Assembly (NCBI GenBank): GCA_024500155.1 | Contig: CM044877.1 | Coordinates: forward strand, 25,487,501-25,551,500 | Source: Chenopodium formosanum | Taxonomy: Eukaryota > Streptophyta > Magnoliopsida > Caryophyllales > Amaranthaceae | Reading direction: 5' to 3' | DNA: 64,000 nt | Shown here: positions 1-12,114 of the stretch, one piece after another | Position numbering within the stretch: position 1 is the stretch's first letter | How the letters are laid out: every line of letters begins with the position of its first letter | Made by a program: the position numbers and the translations under genes | The notes under the pieces: model-generated | Told to the model about the DNA's origin: nothing | The model's database searches: none | Seen by the model: only the letters and a program-made list of their open reading frames with translations

Positions 1-1013
1 TAGAGGACTGCTCATAAGGTACTTTAATGTGGTTTTTATTGACCTACTATTTACAAAGATGCATATTTGTTTTGTAAATCTTGTGACCGTTGCCAAAAGA
101 CTGGAAATTTGTCTAAAAGAAATGAAATGCCTCAATCTGGTATCCTTATTTGCGAAATATTTGATGTGTGGGGTATAGATTTTATGGGCCCCTTTCCTTC
201 TTCTTTTGATAAAGTTTATATCATTCTTGCTGTCGATTATGTATCTAAATGGGTAGAAGCAAAAGTTGTGATACTGATGATGCTAAAACAGTTGTTAAAT
301 TTGTTAGGAGTCATATTTTTAATAGATTTGGCATGCCTAAGGCCATCATAAGTGATAGAGGGACTCATTTTTGCAACAAAACCTTTGGTGCACTTTTTGA
401 GAAATATCATGTAACCCACAAAGTTGCTACTGCATACCACCCACAAACTAGTGGGCCGGCTGAAGTTGTTTCTAACAGAGAAATAAAATCGATTCTTGAG
501 AAAATGGTTAATCCTAATAGGAAAGATTGGAGTCTTCGATTAGGTGATGCATTATGGGCATATAGAACTGCATATAAAACTCCTTTAGAGATGTCTCCAT
601 TTAGACTTGTTTTTGGTAAAGCATGTCACTTGCCTGTGGAAATTGAGCATAAGTCTTTTTGGGCAGTAAAGCAATGTAATTTAGACTATGACCTTGCTGG
701 AAATAAGAGGAAATTACAGCTGCTTGAATTGGAAGAATTAAGGTTAGAGGCATATGAAAATGCCAAAATCTATAAAGACAAAACCAAAGCCTTCCACGAT
801 AAGAACATAGCTAGGAAATCATTTCAGGTTGGACAAAAAGTTCTTCTTTTTAATGCTCGTTTGAAATTATTTCCAGGAAAATTGCAAACTAGATGGCTTG
901 GCCCTTTTGTTGTTATTGATGTTTTTCATCGTGGTGCAGTAGAAGTCAAAGATTTTGATACCAACAAAACTTTCAAGGTTAATGGTCACAGGTTAAAACC
1001 ATTCGATGACTAA
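1..1013 (+). pseudogene. Ty3/gypsy integrase, C-terminal two thirds, frameshifted
   Basis: Integrase would insert the retrotransposon cDNA into chromosomal DNA. The end of the HHCC zinc finger is visible (CKSCDRC near 79-99), then the first catalytic Asp (GIDFMGPF near 172-195), the second Asp (ISDRGTHF near 346-370) and the Glu region (AEVVSNREIK near 463-492). The C-terminal GKACHLPVE and PGKLQTRW blocks follow, ending at a TAA at 1011-1013. A frameshift between about 250 and 275 separates the first Asp from the rest, so no single frame covers the domain. The N terminus is off the window. The gene is dead as it stands. Confidence 0.88.
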
Positions 1014-2712
1014 GCTTCTGTGACCATGATTGAAGACATGTTCTTCGAACAAGCATGAAGAGAAGAACGTCGAGCCAACGACATAAACTAAAGGCGCTAC
1101 TTGGGAGGCAACCCAAGGCTATCTTTGTTCTTTCCCTAGTTTATTTTCTACTGTTTTTAGTTTTGATATTTTGTTTTACTTTTCAATTCTGCCACAGTTT
1201 TATTTTATTTTATTTTTTTTTCTAGTTTGTGTCTATGAGTCATTAAATTTAGAGCCATTAATATTTCAGGAACAGATTACTTAAGAGTCTCTAAGTTATG
1301 CTAACGATTCTGTCTCATTTTCTCTTTGTGCACTGCTGCAGCCATTCAATTAAGCTAATAAGCGGACAGATAGCAGCATCATCACAAACATTCTGTAAGC
1401 TCAAAGTCTACTACTTACATGACCAGCTAAGTTTCCCTTTCCTTTCTTAACTTTGTTTTCATTGAGGACAATGAAAAGTTTAAGGCGAGGGGGGGGGGGG
1501 ATTGAATATTTGAAATTGGTTTGGTTTTTGTGGAGAGAATGCTATTTGAATGGATATTTGGCTGTAAATGCATTGATTAAAATAGCTCATTTTTTAGTGG
1601 AATGCTACTAATTTAGAGGTGTTGCCGAATTTTAGATTAAAAAGCTTGTTATTTTAGATTGCTAGTTTCGTAAATAAATGAAGGAACTTTGGGTTGATTT
1701 GCAAATAAATAAATAAAAAAAATCTTTTATTTATTGCATGATGTGGATTACAGACATGAAAGATAGCTTAAACCCCTCTTTGGTATGATTAGTAAAAGTG
1801 TTTGTTTCTCACTAATAATTTTATCCTGTCTCAAAGCCTACCATTAACATCATCCAATATTGAGCCAATTTGAGCTTAAGTTTGTTTTCTTATCATATAA
1901 AACTCACAAATGTGCCCTGTCTAGAAAATGATTGAAACACCTTTTGGGATTAGTAGAGCATAATGTTAAATTGTGATGTAAAATGGAATGGTGGTTGTCA
2001 TTATTTGGTGGTTTTCTAATGAAAAGTTTCAGATTTGAAGGCTATGCATACCAATGTCTGGGTTTAGAAAGTGATTCACATATATATACATTAAAAAAAA
2101 AAACCCAGTTATGTACGTGTGATGTTTTTATCTCGTGCTTAAGTAGTTCGAGTAAGTAGATCCGTAGAGGTATCTTAAAACCTAGTGCCTTGGGCCAATT
2201 GGACTGGGAGTCACTGGTCGAACACTCGCTACAAGAACTATTTGACAGAAATAAAGCATTAAGAGTCCTGAGACCAGAAAAAAAATGTCAAGTTCAATGT
2301 TGGAGATGTGTGATATAAATGTACTAGTGCTCTACTAATTTCCACCTTACCACTACAAACCTAAACATATCTCCCACCTTTATTTTACCTTGTTGATTTT
2401 ACATTCCATAAAAGTTCTGATGTCCATCTAATCAAATACATAAAAATAAAGGTGTTAAAATCTTTATAAATGTCAAATATATAGTCCATGCATGCTGGTG
2501 AGTACTTATATGCCTATGTTAGTTATATTTGCTGATTGGTTCAAAGATTCCAAATGAAGAGACTTTGTGGGTATGTCTTCATGTTTAAAGGGCTTGTTGC
2601 ACATGCTAAGTGTAACCATGATTGCTACGACAGTGAGTCAGGTTTATTGCTTTTATAGGTTAGTTCTATTTAGTTTATTCGAGGGCGATCAAAGACAAAG
2701 TGTGGGGGAATT
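1014..2712 (+). other. Non-coding 3' internal region with two polypurine tracts
   Basis: No credible ORF occurs here. A purine tract with twelve consecutive G (about 1479-1500) lies 480 bp after the integrase stop, following a GAGGACAATG motif. The true polypurine tract (2702-2712, GTGGGGGAATT) lies directly against the LTR start. Athila elements often carry an extra gene in this position. None is readable here, so it has either been lost or decayed beyond recognition. Confidence 0.6.
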
Positions 2713-4335
2713 TGATAAGTGCAAAATATACCATATTTTTAGTCCCTAATATTAGTCTTATAATCGTTTTCTATTAGTTATTTTATGAAATTAGTCACTT
2801 TAATATTTTTAGTTCTTATTTTATGTTAGTATAGTATTTTATACCTATTTTATAATAAGTGACACTTAATATTATGTTGTGTATTTTTGGTAGAAAGTCA
2901 AATGGAAATAATAAGGTGGACTTGAATTGGAGAATGCAAAATAGCTTCAAGAAGCCCACTTGTGTCACCACTGAAGATCACGTGCAACCAAATGAAAAGA
3001 AAGCAAGAAAAAGAAAAAAAAAAGAAAAAAAAAAGTTAAGAAGGAAGGAAGGAAGTGGCGTGAAAAACAATGAACTAATCCAAACCCACAAATATTCAAG
3101 ATTCATCTTCATCAATACTGATAATTTCTATCCAAAATTCAAGGCTAGATAAAGAAAGATGAATCTCTATCTTTGTTCACAAATTTATCTCTTCAATCCC
3201 AGAAAATTTAGGTCGTTCTTGATCTATAAAAATCCCTAATTATTTCTGCAAAAGACACAACTTAGCCAACAATTATACAAAGAGCGAGATCGTTCGAGTG
3301 AGTTCGTAATTGGGCAATTGGTGAAGTGAAGATAGCCATTGGAGGGCAGCTTAGTCTCGCATCCAAGGTAGTACGCAAAACAAAGGTGAATCGCGGGGTC
3401 GAAGTCGAGTTTATTCGGGTGTTCTTGGGAGTATATTTCATAAGTCTTATTCTTAACTTAATTGTTCCATGTTACTGATTTATTTGATGTTCCTTGCTGG
3501 TTTGATGAGATACTTTTATTGGTTTATTGGTATTATAATTGAATCTTGATAGTACCATTTTTTCGATTTAATGGGTATTTGAAATTTGCTTGTTCTTGAG
3601 TAATAAATTTGCAATTCGATATTGATTGTAGTCTTTCCAAGTTGTTAGTTGTGAATTATTGCTATCTATATGGTTTGTCTTAGTTTGAATCGTATAAGAG
3701 AGTAGTCCCTAATTTCAAATCGAGTCTGCGATTACGGTTTGGTTTAAATTAGAAAGCAATTTCAATCTAATTAATCTGACATTTAAGTGATTAGATTAGT
3801 TAGGACTAATGAGGTCTCCTAGATATTAATGCTGCCAAGACATTCATGCAAGTTGCAACATATTTGTGTTAATTAGATTGGTTTAGAGTTGATTTTGGCT
3901 TAGTTCCCAATTGGTTTCAAATAAGGGAGATAGGGAGTCTTTGTTACTAAAGTCTATACAGTTAGTCTAGTAATTAAGTTGATTAATCGTGCAAGGCCGG
4001 TTAGTTATAATTTCCAGTAGTTTAATTCGAGTAAAGTTATGAATAAGGTTGGTTAAGTCTGTCGTCAATTATATATAGTAGTTTAGATCCTATTTTTCAT
4101 AGTAGTATTAGTTGACTATTATCATTTAAACTCCCCCCCTCCAATCTCATGTATATAGTGTGAATAATACTCTTTTATGTATATAGCTTACGTTTCGAGT
4201 TTATTTTGAGTTTATAGAGTTAATTAATTTCCTCGTGGGTTCGACCCTTACTTACCCTTTTTACTAGTTGTTAATATTTTTGAGGTTTAAGTTAAGATAA
4301 ATTAATTAATTTTATACGGGAAACGACATGTATCA
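2713..4335 (+). repeat. 3' LTR of the plus-strand Athila-like element
   Basis: The LTR is 1623 bp, begins TGATA and ends TATCA (a 5-bp terminal inverted repeat), and is immediately preceded by a polypurine tract. It is AT-rich and contains no ORF of note apart from a Lys-rich frame near 2960-3150 that looks incidental. Boundaries come from the TG..CA ends and the purine tract; the partner LTR is outside the window, so they cannot be confirmed by alignment here. Confidence 0.82.
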
Positions 4336-4342
4336 CCTACTA

Positions 4343-4414
4343 GATAAAGTTATGGATGAAGAAGAAGATGTAGATAAAAATTGGAAGAGAGCAAAGAAAG
4401 AGAAAGAAGATTAA
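4343..4414 (+). pseudogene. C-terminal tail of a possible antisense ORF in the Tat element
   Basis: A frame opposite to the Tat pol genes runs for 23 codons to a TAA at 4412-4414. It is rich in Asp, Glu and Lys (DKVMDEEEDVDK, RAKKEKED). It is cut at its 5' side by the Athila LTR at 4335. Tat-lineage elements such as Grande and Retand are known to carry an antisense ORF downstream of integrase, and the position fits. The inner Tat-like element of this window has one too (14654-15310). The match to that class is inferred from position and strand only, and the fragment is short enough to be chance. Confidence 0.3.
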
Positions 4415-4921
4415 AGCATTGATTAACTTTCAATTATTAGGCTTAGTTTTAAATTCAAAGTTAATTTTTTTTAAGCTTTATTTAAATTCCATCAAGAATG
4501 TAATTGTTAGTTTATTTTATTAATGTAATTGCAGCTTTTTTTAATTAAATTATCTCCTTTAAATTTAATTTATTAAAGCAATGAAAACTAAAAATTTAAT
4601 TTTCCAGAAGTTTTTTCGAGTACGGAAGTCGAAAAAACACCGAAATATTCCCAGGTACTTTGCAGAAAATTGGCGTCGCGTTTTTACGACTGGCGCTAGC
4701 TGCGGCAGTCTGGCGTCTAGCATCAGCAATAGGCGTTGTGGTCTCGCGCCAGGATTTTTTAGTGACGCCAATGTTTTGTCGATTTCTGTCAGATTTTTTA
4801 TTAAGTCTGGGATGCGTGGTTTGAAAAAAATAAAGTGGCCGCACCCGTAAAGGGTTGCCTTCGTATCCTTTCTTTAGGAATCAGGCCAAACGTAGCTCTC
4901 TTGAGTGTCCTACTCAAGTGA
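4415..4921 (-). other. Non-coding 3' region of the Tat element with GC-rich GGCGC motifs
   Basis: The left half is AT-rich with no ORF. Around 4668-4760 lies an island of repeated GGCGTC, GGCGCTAG and CGCGCCAGG words. The same style of word recurs in this element's 5' UTR (32790-32880, 33530-33650) and LTR (35090-35130), which ties this stretch to the same retrotransposon. Overlapping short frames here look like shadows. Confidence 0.5.
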
Positions 4922-6013
4922 TTATGGGTAGTACCTTTTAAGTTGGTCAAGATTTGTCATGTTCGAGAACTCATTGCCATCCATATCAGTTAATTTTGCT
5001 AGACCTCCTGACAGGATTGTTTTGACAATATAGGGTCCAGACCAATTAGGTCTAAATTTTCCTCTTGGATCTAAAACATTTTTCCTTAATGCTTTTAACA
5101 CCAAGTCTCCTACTTTTATGTTTCTTGTCTTGACCTTCTTATTAAAATGCCTAGCCATGCAAGTTTGATAGCATTGAGTATGACGTATAGCTTCTAGTCG
5201 TTTTTCATCAAGTAGAATTAGCTCCTCATATCTCGCTCTAGTTCATTCAACTTCATCGAGTTTTCTTTCTAATGCAATGCGCAGAGATGGTATCTCTAGC
5301 TCTACAGGTTGTACGACATCCATTTCATAAACCAAGGAAAGTGGCGTATTTCCTGTTGATGTGCGAATTGACGTGCGATAACCCCACAATGCGAAGTGAA
5401 GTTTGTCAGGCCAATCCTTGTAATTTTATGTCATTTTCTCAATGATAGTCTTTAAATTTTTATTAGCTGCTTCGACTGCTCCGTTTGCTTGTGGTCTATA
5501 AGGGGAAGAATGATGATGTTGAATACCATATTTTTGTAACAATTCTTCACACTTAGCTTGAAAGTGAGTTCCATTATCACTTATCATTTCTTGTGGGACT
5601 CCATATCGACAAATAATATTTCTTTCGATAAAGAGTGCTACATGTTTTGCAGTGAGTTTAGCGTATGATTGTGCTTCGACCCACTTTGTGAAGTAATCAA
5701 TTGCCACTAAAATGTATTCGTGACCTCCTGTTCCTGGGGGAGTGATTTTGCCAATTATGTCAATTCCCCTTGTAGAGAATGGCCATGGCGAAGTGTAGGT
5801 GTAGAGTAGAGATGGAGGAATATGTTGTAGATTGGCGTAAATTTGGCACTTAGGGCATCTTTTTACGTATTGATGACAATCCCTATTCATGGTAGTCCAA
5901 TAGTATCCTTCTCGCTTTATCTTTTGGACTAGCATTTTGCCATTTACGTGAGTTCCACAAATTCCTTTGTGGACTATCCTCATTGCTCTTTGAGCATCCT
6001 TTTTCCTACACAT
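4922..6013 (-). pseudogene. Integrase of the Tat-like element, broken
   Basis: Reading on the minus strand, the zinc-finger region (GICGTHV ... RCPKCQ) is followed by the first catalytic Asp (RGIDIIGK), the second Asp (ISDNGTHF) and the Glu motif (NGAVEAANKNLK), in an open frame at 6013-5426. A stop follows, and several more interrupt 5425-5159. The C-terminal DNA-binding part (VGDLVLKAL, FRPNWSGPYIV) reopens at 5158 and ends at 4922. All three catalytic acidic residues remain, but the gene cannot make a full protein. It follows directly on the RNase H region, as in a normal gypsy pol. Confidence 0.9.
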
Positions 6014-7095
6014 AAGAGAGCTCGACCCTTAAGTACCCTTTTGTGTAACTCATTGTCTATGAGTACGTATTGGGAAGTCAAGAGTCTTAATGCTAGTTTT
6101 GCTCTTTTGTCAGCATGGGGAGGGTATTCTCCGTTGGTGACATAGTTGAGTATATTCGTATACCACAGTTCTTCTTCTTCTTCATCTTGGATCACTTCAT
6201 CATCTTCTATAGCTTGAATGTAGTCCAGTTTATGCCTTTTTTCTATAGTTAGAGGCATTTGCTCGATTTCCGTAGGAATCCTAACCATTGAGGCTAGTCT
6301 TGCCAAGGCATCAGTAAATTGATTTTCTTCTCTAGGTAGATATGTGTATTCCACCTTCTCTATCTGATTAGTGAGAGTTTCCAGATAAGTTTGGTAAGGG
6401 GCTAGGATTTCGCTCCTTACTTTCCATCTCTTAGAGATTTGATTGATGATCAAAGAAGAGTCTCTGAATATTCGTAATTTTTTCACTCCCAATGCCAAAG
6501 ATGTTTCGAGGCCTACCACACATGCTTCGTATTCAGCAGCGTTGTTGGTAACGTCGAAATCAAGCTTTATGGAGATTGGAACATGCTCTTCTTTAAGTGA
6601 TACTAGTAATACTCCAACGCCACATCCCTTTTGGTTTGAGGCTCCATCGAAGTATAAGGTCCAAGTATCGTCCTCGGTGACCATCAAGCCTTCATCTGGA
6701 AATTCATTATCGTGTATTGGCGTCGAATCTTCTATTGGAAAGTCTGCTAGAAAATCCGAAACCGTAGATCCTTTGATAGCTTTTTAGGGCATGAATCTTA
6801 CGTCAAATTGGGCTAAGTTAACTATCCATCTTGATATGCGCCAATTGAGTGTAGATTTCTCGAATAAATACTTGAGTGGATCCAATCGAGAAACTACAAA
6901 GACTGTATGCACGAGCATGTAATGTCTTAATTTGGTTGTGGCCCACACCAATGCGAGGCACAATTTCTCAAGTGGTGTATAGCGTACTTCATACTCTAGC
7001 ATATTTTTGCTTAGATAGTAGATCACATTTTCTTTGCCTTCTATTTCTTGCTCTAGCATGGCTCCTATTGTCTCTTTGATGACTGTTAAGTACAA
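5980..7095 (-). pseudogene. RNase H and archaeal-type second RNase H of the Tat-like element
   Basis: 7095-6784 encodes the RNase H normally attached to gypsy RT (YYLSKNMLEYEVRYTPLEKL, then DPLKYLFEK). 6687-5980 encodes a second RNase H with the acidic pattern DGAS near its start, then NNAAEYEA, DSSLI and FTDALARL. The duplicated RNase H, with the archaeal-like copy second, is a recognised mark of Tat/Ogre elements. A gap and a frame change near 6690-6784 separate the two. RNase H removes the RNA of the RNA-DNA hybrid during reverse transcription. The second frame is open for 235 codons, but the polyprotein context is lost. Confidence 0.85.
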
Positions 7096-8041
7096 CCTAA
7101 GAGGTATTCCCGGAAGTGCTGGTGCTAATACGGGAGGATTTGCGAGAAAGGCTTTGATCTTTTCAAAGCCTTATTATTGGTACATTATTATTGGTACATT
7201 ATTTTTAAGCTTTTTGAAAATTGGTTCACATATTGTTGTCAATTTTGATATGAACCTACTTATGTATTGCAACCGGCCAATAAATCCTCGAATTTGCTTC
7301 TCGATTTTGGGCGGCGGCATTGACCTGATTGCCTTGATCTTGGTTGGGTCTATCTCTATTCCTCTAGAGCTTATGACATAACCCAAAAGCTTACCTGAGG
7401 TGACTTTAAAAGCACACTTAGATGGATTCAACCTCATGTTGTATTTTCTTAGCCTTTCGAAGAATTTTCTCAATTTGATGGCCTGGGCAATCTTTTGATT
7501 TCACAATCATATCGTCCACATATACTTCAACTTCTTTATGCATCATGTCATGGAGCAAGGTAGTCGCTGCTCGTTGGTAAGTAGCACCTGCATTTTTCAA
7601 CCCAAATGGCATTACCGTGTAGTAGTAAGTACCCCATGGTGTTATGAAGGTTGTTTTCTCCATGTCTTCTTCCGCCATGAGAATTTGATTGTATCCCGCG
7701 TATCCATCCATCAACGAGAGAAGTACATGATTCGATGTGTTATCCACCAGAATATCGATGTGTGGTAAAGAGAAGTCGTCCTTTGGACTTGCCTTATTTA
7801 GATCTCGATAGTCGACTCACATTCTTACCCTTTCATCCTTTTTCGGAACTGGGACGACGTTGGCGACCCATTTAGGGTATTTGGATACCTTGATAAAACC
7901 TGCAGTTATTTGTTTTTGAACCTTTTCTTTTATTTTAAGAGCTACGTCGGGTTTCATTCGACGCAACTTTTGTTTTACAGGTTTCATACCTGGAATTAGC
8001 GGTATGGTGTGTTGAGCTATTTCTCTATTAATGCCTGGCAT
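7096..8041 (-). pseudogene. Reverse transcriptase of the Tat-like element, broken
   Basis: The domain starts near 8041 (IPGMKPVKQKLRRM, PKWVANVVPVPKK). A stop lies at about 7815-7817, where the family normally has a residue before VDYRDLN. It continues at 7747-7418 with DGYAGYNQI, PFGLKNAGATYQR and the catalytic YVDD box (near 7523-7512), then changes frame for the thumb region at 7473-7174. A 17-bp direct duplication (TTATTATTGGTACATTA type) near 7170-7200 disrupts the join to RNase H. The catalytic YVDD is intact although the gene is not. Confidence 0.88.
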
Positions 8042-9192
8042 ATCTTCATATGACCAAGCGAAAACATCGATGAATTATTTAAGCAAGTTAATTAAATCGG
8101 TTCTTTCTTGTTTGTTAAGTGTTAATCCGATTTTAACTTCTCTTTTATTGGTTGAATCATTTAAGATATCAACCGTCTCAGTTTCCTCAATTATTGGTGT
8201 TTTCTTTTCAAGTGTTTCCATTGCTTTAATAAGTTCTTTGTCATTTTCATTGTTAGTTAAGCAATGCTCGTCATCTTGGGTTAAAGAAGAACACAAGGAG
8301 TAAGAAAAAGAAGACATGTTATTAAATTCTGAGATCATTACATCAAAGAGAGATATGTCCTCAGGGACTTGTCGCTAACTATCCTAGGGGAAGAGATAGA
8401 AGAAGGGGGTGCTACAACTAAAGACTTAGATGAATCTATAGGAAGAGACTCTAACTCTGACTCTGACTCAAACGACTCTTCAAACATCGGTCCTTGCCCC
8501 GTTGTGATGGAGATTTTCCTTCCGGTTGGAGTAGTCACCTTGACGGTCTTGCGCCACCCTTGTAGTGATCCTTCCACTGGAGTGATGAGCTTTGAGGGAT
8601 CACAGCTTTCGCTTCGTAGGACTGTTTGGATGAGCGAGGAGTTATCCTCTTTGTATGTTGTCTCATCTTTTTCTCGCCCAAATAGTAATCCCATGACATT
8701 AAAGTCAAAGCATGGGGGTGCTTTCTCCTTGTGGACAGGAGTTGGGATTTCATCTATGAAGTAGAAATCTAGGAAAATCTCGAATCCCGGTTGCCTTATG
8801 CCATTTACAACAAACGGTTCGGGAAATTCGTAGCATGGATAGTCCTCTCCTTCTTTTATGAATTGTCCATTGAGGGTAAGAGGATACTGATCCATTGGGA
8901 TTGCTTTCTTTTGAATGCGAGCGTCCTTTCGTGCTTTTGACTTTTCATGGGTTTGCTTGAGATCTTCCCGAGTCGATTCGAAACCAAGTCCGAAAGTGTC
9001 TAATTTAGGGAGGCCATGTAATTTTAGCGGTTTTCTATTCCTTTCTTCTTTCCTAGGGTCATCCTAGGAAAATGTCCTTGCTACTTCATAATAGCGTTCA
9101 CTATCATATTGGAGTGGGGGTTGTGGCAGAGAGGGGTTTTTTCATCCTCCTCGATTAAGGAGACCTCTTCATTAAAGCTCAACAAATCTTCA
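8042..9192 (-). pseudogene. Pol linker between protease and reverse transcriptase, Tat-like element
   Basis: A 185-codon frame at 8895-8338 and an 87-codon frame at 8338-8075 occupy the usual spacer between protease and RT in Tat elements. The first has a Ser- and Glu-rich stretch. No named domain is seen. The frames abut at 8338 and a gap with stops lies at 8896-9192. They are assigned to the element by strand and order only; their function is not known to me. Confidence 0.55.
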
Positions 9193-9825
9193 TCATCTAG
9201 CTTCATCGTGCTCCACATTAATTATTGGATTCTCTATCGCTTTAATCCTCATGGGTGAAGCATCGATTGTTATGGGAATTCCTCCAACTATGGCCTTTAC
9301 CTGTTGGTGGAGAGATGAAGGGACGACCTTTAGGTCATGAAGCCAAGGGCGTCCTAACAATAGATTGAACGAAGCCTTAATGTCTACTACTTGGAATGTA
9401 GTAGCGTATTCTATTTCTCCCGCCGTTATATTCATAGTGATCTTGCCAAGAGCTTGACGACGAGTGTTGTCGTATGCTCTTATTCCTTGCGTTGACGGGG
9501 TTAGGTCCTCATCCCTTATGCCTAGCATCCTCGCAGTTCTGAGTGGACAGACATTAATGGCCGATCCATTGTCTACAAGAGTCATATGGACATTCATTCT
9601 CTTGCAGACCACTGTGAGGTTTAATGCCTTATAATGCTTGTCACCTTCTGGAGGTAAGTCCTTGTCGGAAAAGGTGATCAAGTTGATAGGACTAGGGAGA
9701 TCACTCGTAAGGAAGTTAGCCAACCCCTCAGGAGTGGTGTCAGAATCTATTCCTATCTTATCCAAGGTATTCATCACTGCCAACTTATGCTCTCGAGATG
9801 TTGCTAGAAGTTTCCATACATTCAT
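9193..9825 (-). pseudogene. Retropepsin-like aspartic protease of the Tat-like element
   Basis: The 210-codon frame holds a retroviral-type aspartic protease core: MTLVDNGSAINVCP, where the canonical catalytic motif is D-S/T-G, followed by FQVVDIKASFNLLLGRPWLH, the second conserved block. The Asp is followed by Asn-Gly-Ser, a form seen in Tat elements. The protease would mature the polyprotein. Continuity with gag upstream and RT downstream is broken. Confidence 0.85.
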
Positions 9826-10711
9826 TTCAACCTTGGTTTTCTTGAACTGTTTGACAATATCATTGTCTTCTATGATAGGTATGGGAACTTGCTACGTGGT
9901 TGGTATAGGTTGTGTCGAAATAGGAGGTTGCATCCTCCCGGATCTTGTGAGGACGTCTATGGATGAATCTTCTTCAACCCAAAAGTCATCCATGGCATAT
10001 GACACCGAAGTTGGAGGTCCTACCACGTCTTTGAAGTAAATGTCTTCTTCGTCGTTGTCCCAAACTCCATTAATACTTATGTCTTCCTCTTGTGGAGTTT
10101 GTACTAATCTTTTTTAATTAATCATCTTCTGAATCAATTTAAAACAGTTTTCAATAGTATGACCTCCTGATTGATGGTATTGACAATAAAACTTGTCTGT
10201 CCTTTTTAATGATTCAAATGGTCTCCGTTCGAGAGATTTGACCTCACCACTATCGGAGAGCATTTTGAACATTTGAGCATATGGAATCCCAATTGGAGTA
10301 TAGAGTTTATTACTCTTTTTGGGTTTATCGATTACTTGCAGAGAAAAGGGTTTCTTTTTTGGTGGATGAAATCTTATCACCCTTTTTCCGAATCTCTTCT
10401 AACTGTTTCTTCGCAACTTTGAGAGCATCACGTAGGAAGTTCTATCCCTCTAACATGGATAATGTAAGCAACCGTACATCCTCTTTACTTGCTAATTCTG
10501 GAAAGTCATCCATGGCATCAAAAAAGATCTCCTCCTCTTCTTCAATAGCATGGATTTCTTCGATAGGCTTGATAAGAGATGAGGGATCAACCTCGTTTTC
10601 TTCATCAGAGATGGCCAAGGAGTGAGCAAGAGGTGCATTATCAATACTCGGCTTCTTACTGGCAGGAGGTAATGGTAATTTGTTGTAGTCGATTAAGTCT
10701 TGGATAGCTTC
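9826..10711 (-). pseudogene. Gag C-terminal part of the Tat-like element (distal to the Athila insertion)
   Basis: This is the continuation of gag after the nested Athila insertion. A second knuckle-like motif (CQYHQSGGHTIENC) occurs near 10196-10155, followed by a linker to protease. Just left of 10711 the minus-strand reading resumes in the sense of the part at 31227, which is how the insertion was recognised. Several stops are present. Confidence 0.75.
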
Positions 10712-12114
10712 TGACAGGGTAGAGTCGTATCCCCTAATAAAAAATAATTACCTAAATCACTAACTACAGTAGATAGGGAAGTAGGGTCGAACTCCACAGG
10801 GAAACAAGTCTTTTTAATTCTAATTAATTATTATAATCTAAATTATCCAAGTAACCAATATTTTTAGGTATGAATTCTATACTACGAAGAATAAGTTTAG
10901 GGAGAAAAGAATCAATAATAAGGAAACCTAGGGTCACAAGTTCACCAATAATTAATATTCCGGGATAAAACGAAGTGATTAATAATTAACAATGCACAGA
11001 TAACACGATTAACAGGCTCTCGCAATTTATTAATCAACATAGATCTAACAGGCTCTCGCAATTTACTAGACCTAAGTTCCTATTAAAATTAGCCTTTAAT
11101 ATTAAATCAACATCTGCTCGATTCATCAATTCAATATTGCTAAACATTCACAATCAAATTACATCTGCTCGATTCATAATCTAATTGCAAAGAATTAAAA
11201 CAATTCAATAGGAAATTATCATGCAATATCAATAATCAATAATAACAAACTATCCCTTCATATTAATTATGGATCCCCATAAACCCTAGAATGGAACTAC
11301 TCACTAATCATCATAACTAAGCCAATCAAGTAAATAATTAAAAGCATAATCAAGAAAACAATTAAAATAGCTGAAATTAAAAAGGGAAGAAATTGTACCA
11401 AAAATAAATCTGGAATTAAAGGAAGTATTAAGCACAAAAGTTTAGAGAGAATTTAAGAGAGAGAAAAATACTAAGTAGAGAGAGAAAGTCTAAGAAAGAA
11501 GGTGACTAATAATTCCGTACAAAACGTATTTAAACCTCTCCTAAAACAAGAATTAAAACTAAACTAATCAGCTTCTAAGAAAACACGCGCCCGATCGGGC
11601 GAAGGGCCGCCCGATCGGGCCCGCCTTTTTTACAATGCCCTTTACTGATGTGCCGCGCCCGATCGAGCTTAGCTCACCCGATCGGGCGCGCCTCTTCCTT
11701 GAGGGTCCTTATGCGCGCAGCCGCCCGATCGGGCGTATGCTTGCCCGATCGGGCCCGGTCTTCTTCTTCGAGGCTTGAACTTCGATTGGGCTAGATTTCT
11801 CGGCCCAATCCGAATTTCCTCTTGGGTCTCGAATACTTGGTCCAAATACCTCGTGATCCCAATTACCGAGCCCTTAATCACCGGATCTCACCGATCCTGG
11901 GCTCCAAAAGTGGTTGTGTCCTTCTAGCTTCCGTAGTCGATCCAATAAAGCCCGGGAAAATGCTTCAAGAGTGAAATTTCCTGTAAAATACAACTAAAAC
12001 TACGAAAACACTAGAACACACAAATTAGTAATAAAAGTGGCCCGTAAGAGCCAAAAACACTACTAATAACGACCAAGGGACGGGGATAAAACACTATATA
12101 AACTAGACATATCA
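10712..12114 (-). repeat. 3' LTR of the nested Athila-like element
   Basis: 1403 bp, begins TGATATG and ends CTGTCA in element sense. By eye it differs from the 5' LTR at 29843-31226 by about 28 substitutions and one deletion of about 20 bp in the 5' LTR. It holds a cluster of GC palindromes CGCCCGATCGGGCG (11588-11755) in otherwise AT-rich sequence. Confidence 0.95.
11588..11755. repeat. Cluster of CGCCCGATCGGGCG palindromes in the Athila LTR
   Basis: Six copies, perfect or with one or two changes, of a 12-14 bp palindrome centred on GATC occur within 170 bp: 11588-11601, 11609-11620, and four more near 11655, 11678, 11723 and 11745. Spacers are irregular. The same motif appears in the other LTR, in a solo LTR of the same family and inside the element (24463-24770). 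Confidence 0.85.

Larger units (their letters stand above)
1..4335 (+). mobile_element. Athila-like Ty3/gypsy retrotransposon, 3' part (enters from left edge)
   Basis: The window opens inside the integrase gene of a plus-strand LTR retrotransposon and includes its 3' internal region and complete 3' LTR. The order integrase, long non-coding stretch, polypurine tract, LTR is that of a gypsy element. The integrase C-terminal wording (GKACHLPVEIEH, LFPGKLQTRW) resembles the second Athila-like pol in this window (25008-25514), which supports the lineage. The 5' LTR, gag, protease and RT lie outside. The right end at 4335 abuts the 3' region of the minus-strand Tat element, so this element is inferred to have inserted into it. 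The 5 bp after the LTR (CCTAC) would be one copy of the target duplication; the partner is off the window. Confidence 0.85.

Noticed and set aside
2859..3152. Lys-rich ORF inside the Athila LTR
   Set aside because: A-rich low-complexity stretch in an LTR; no domain.
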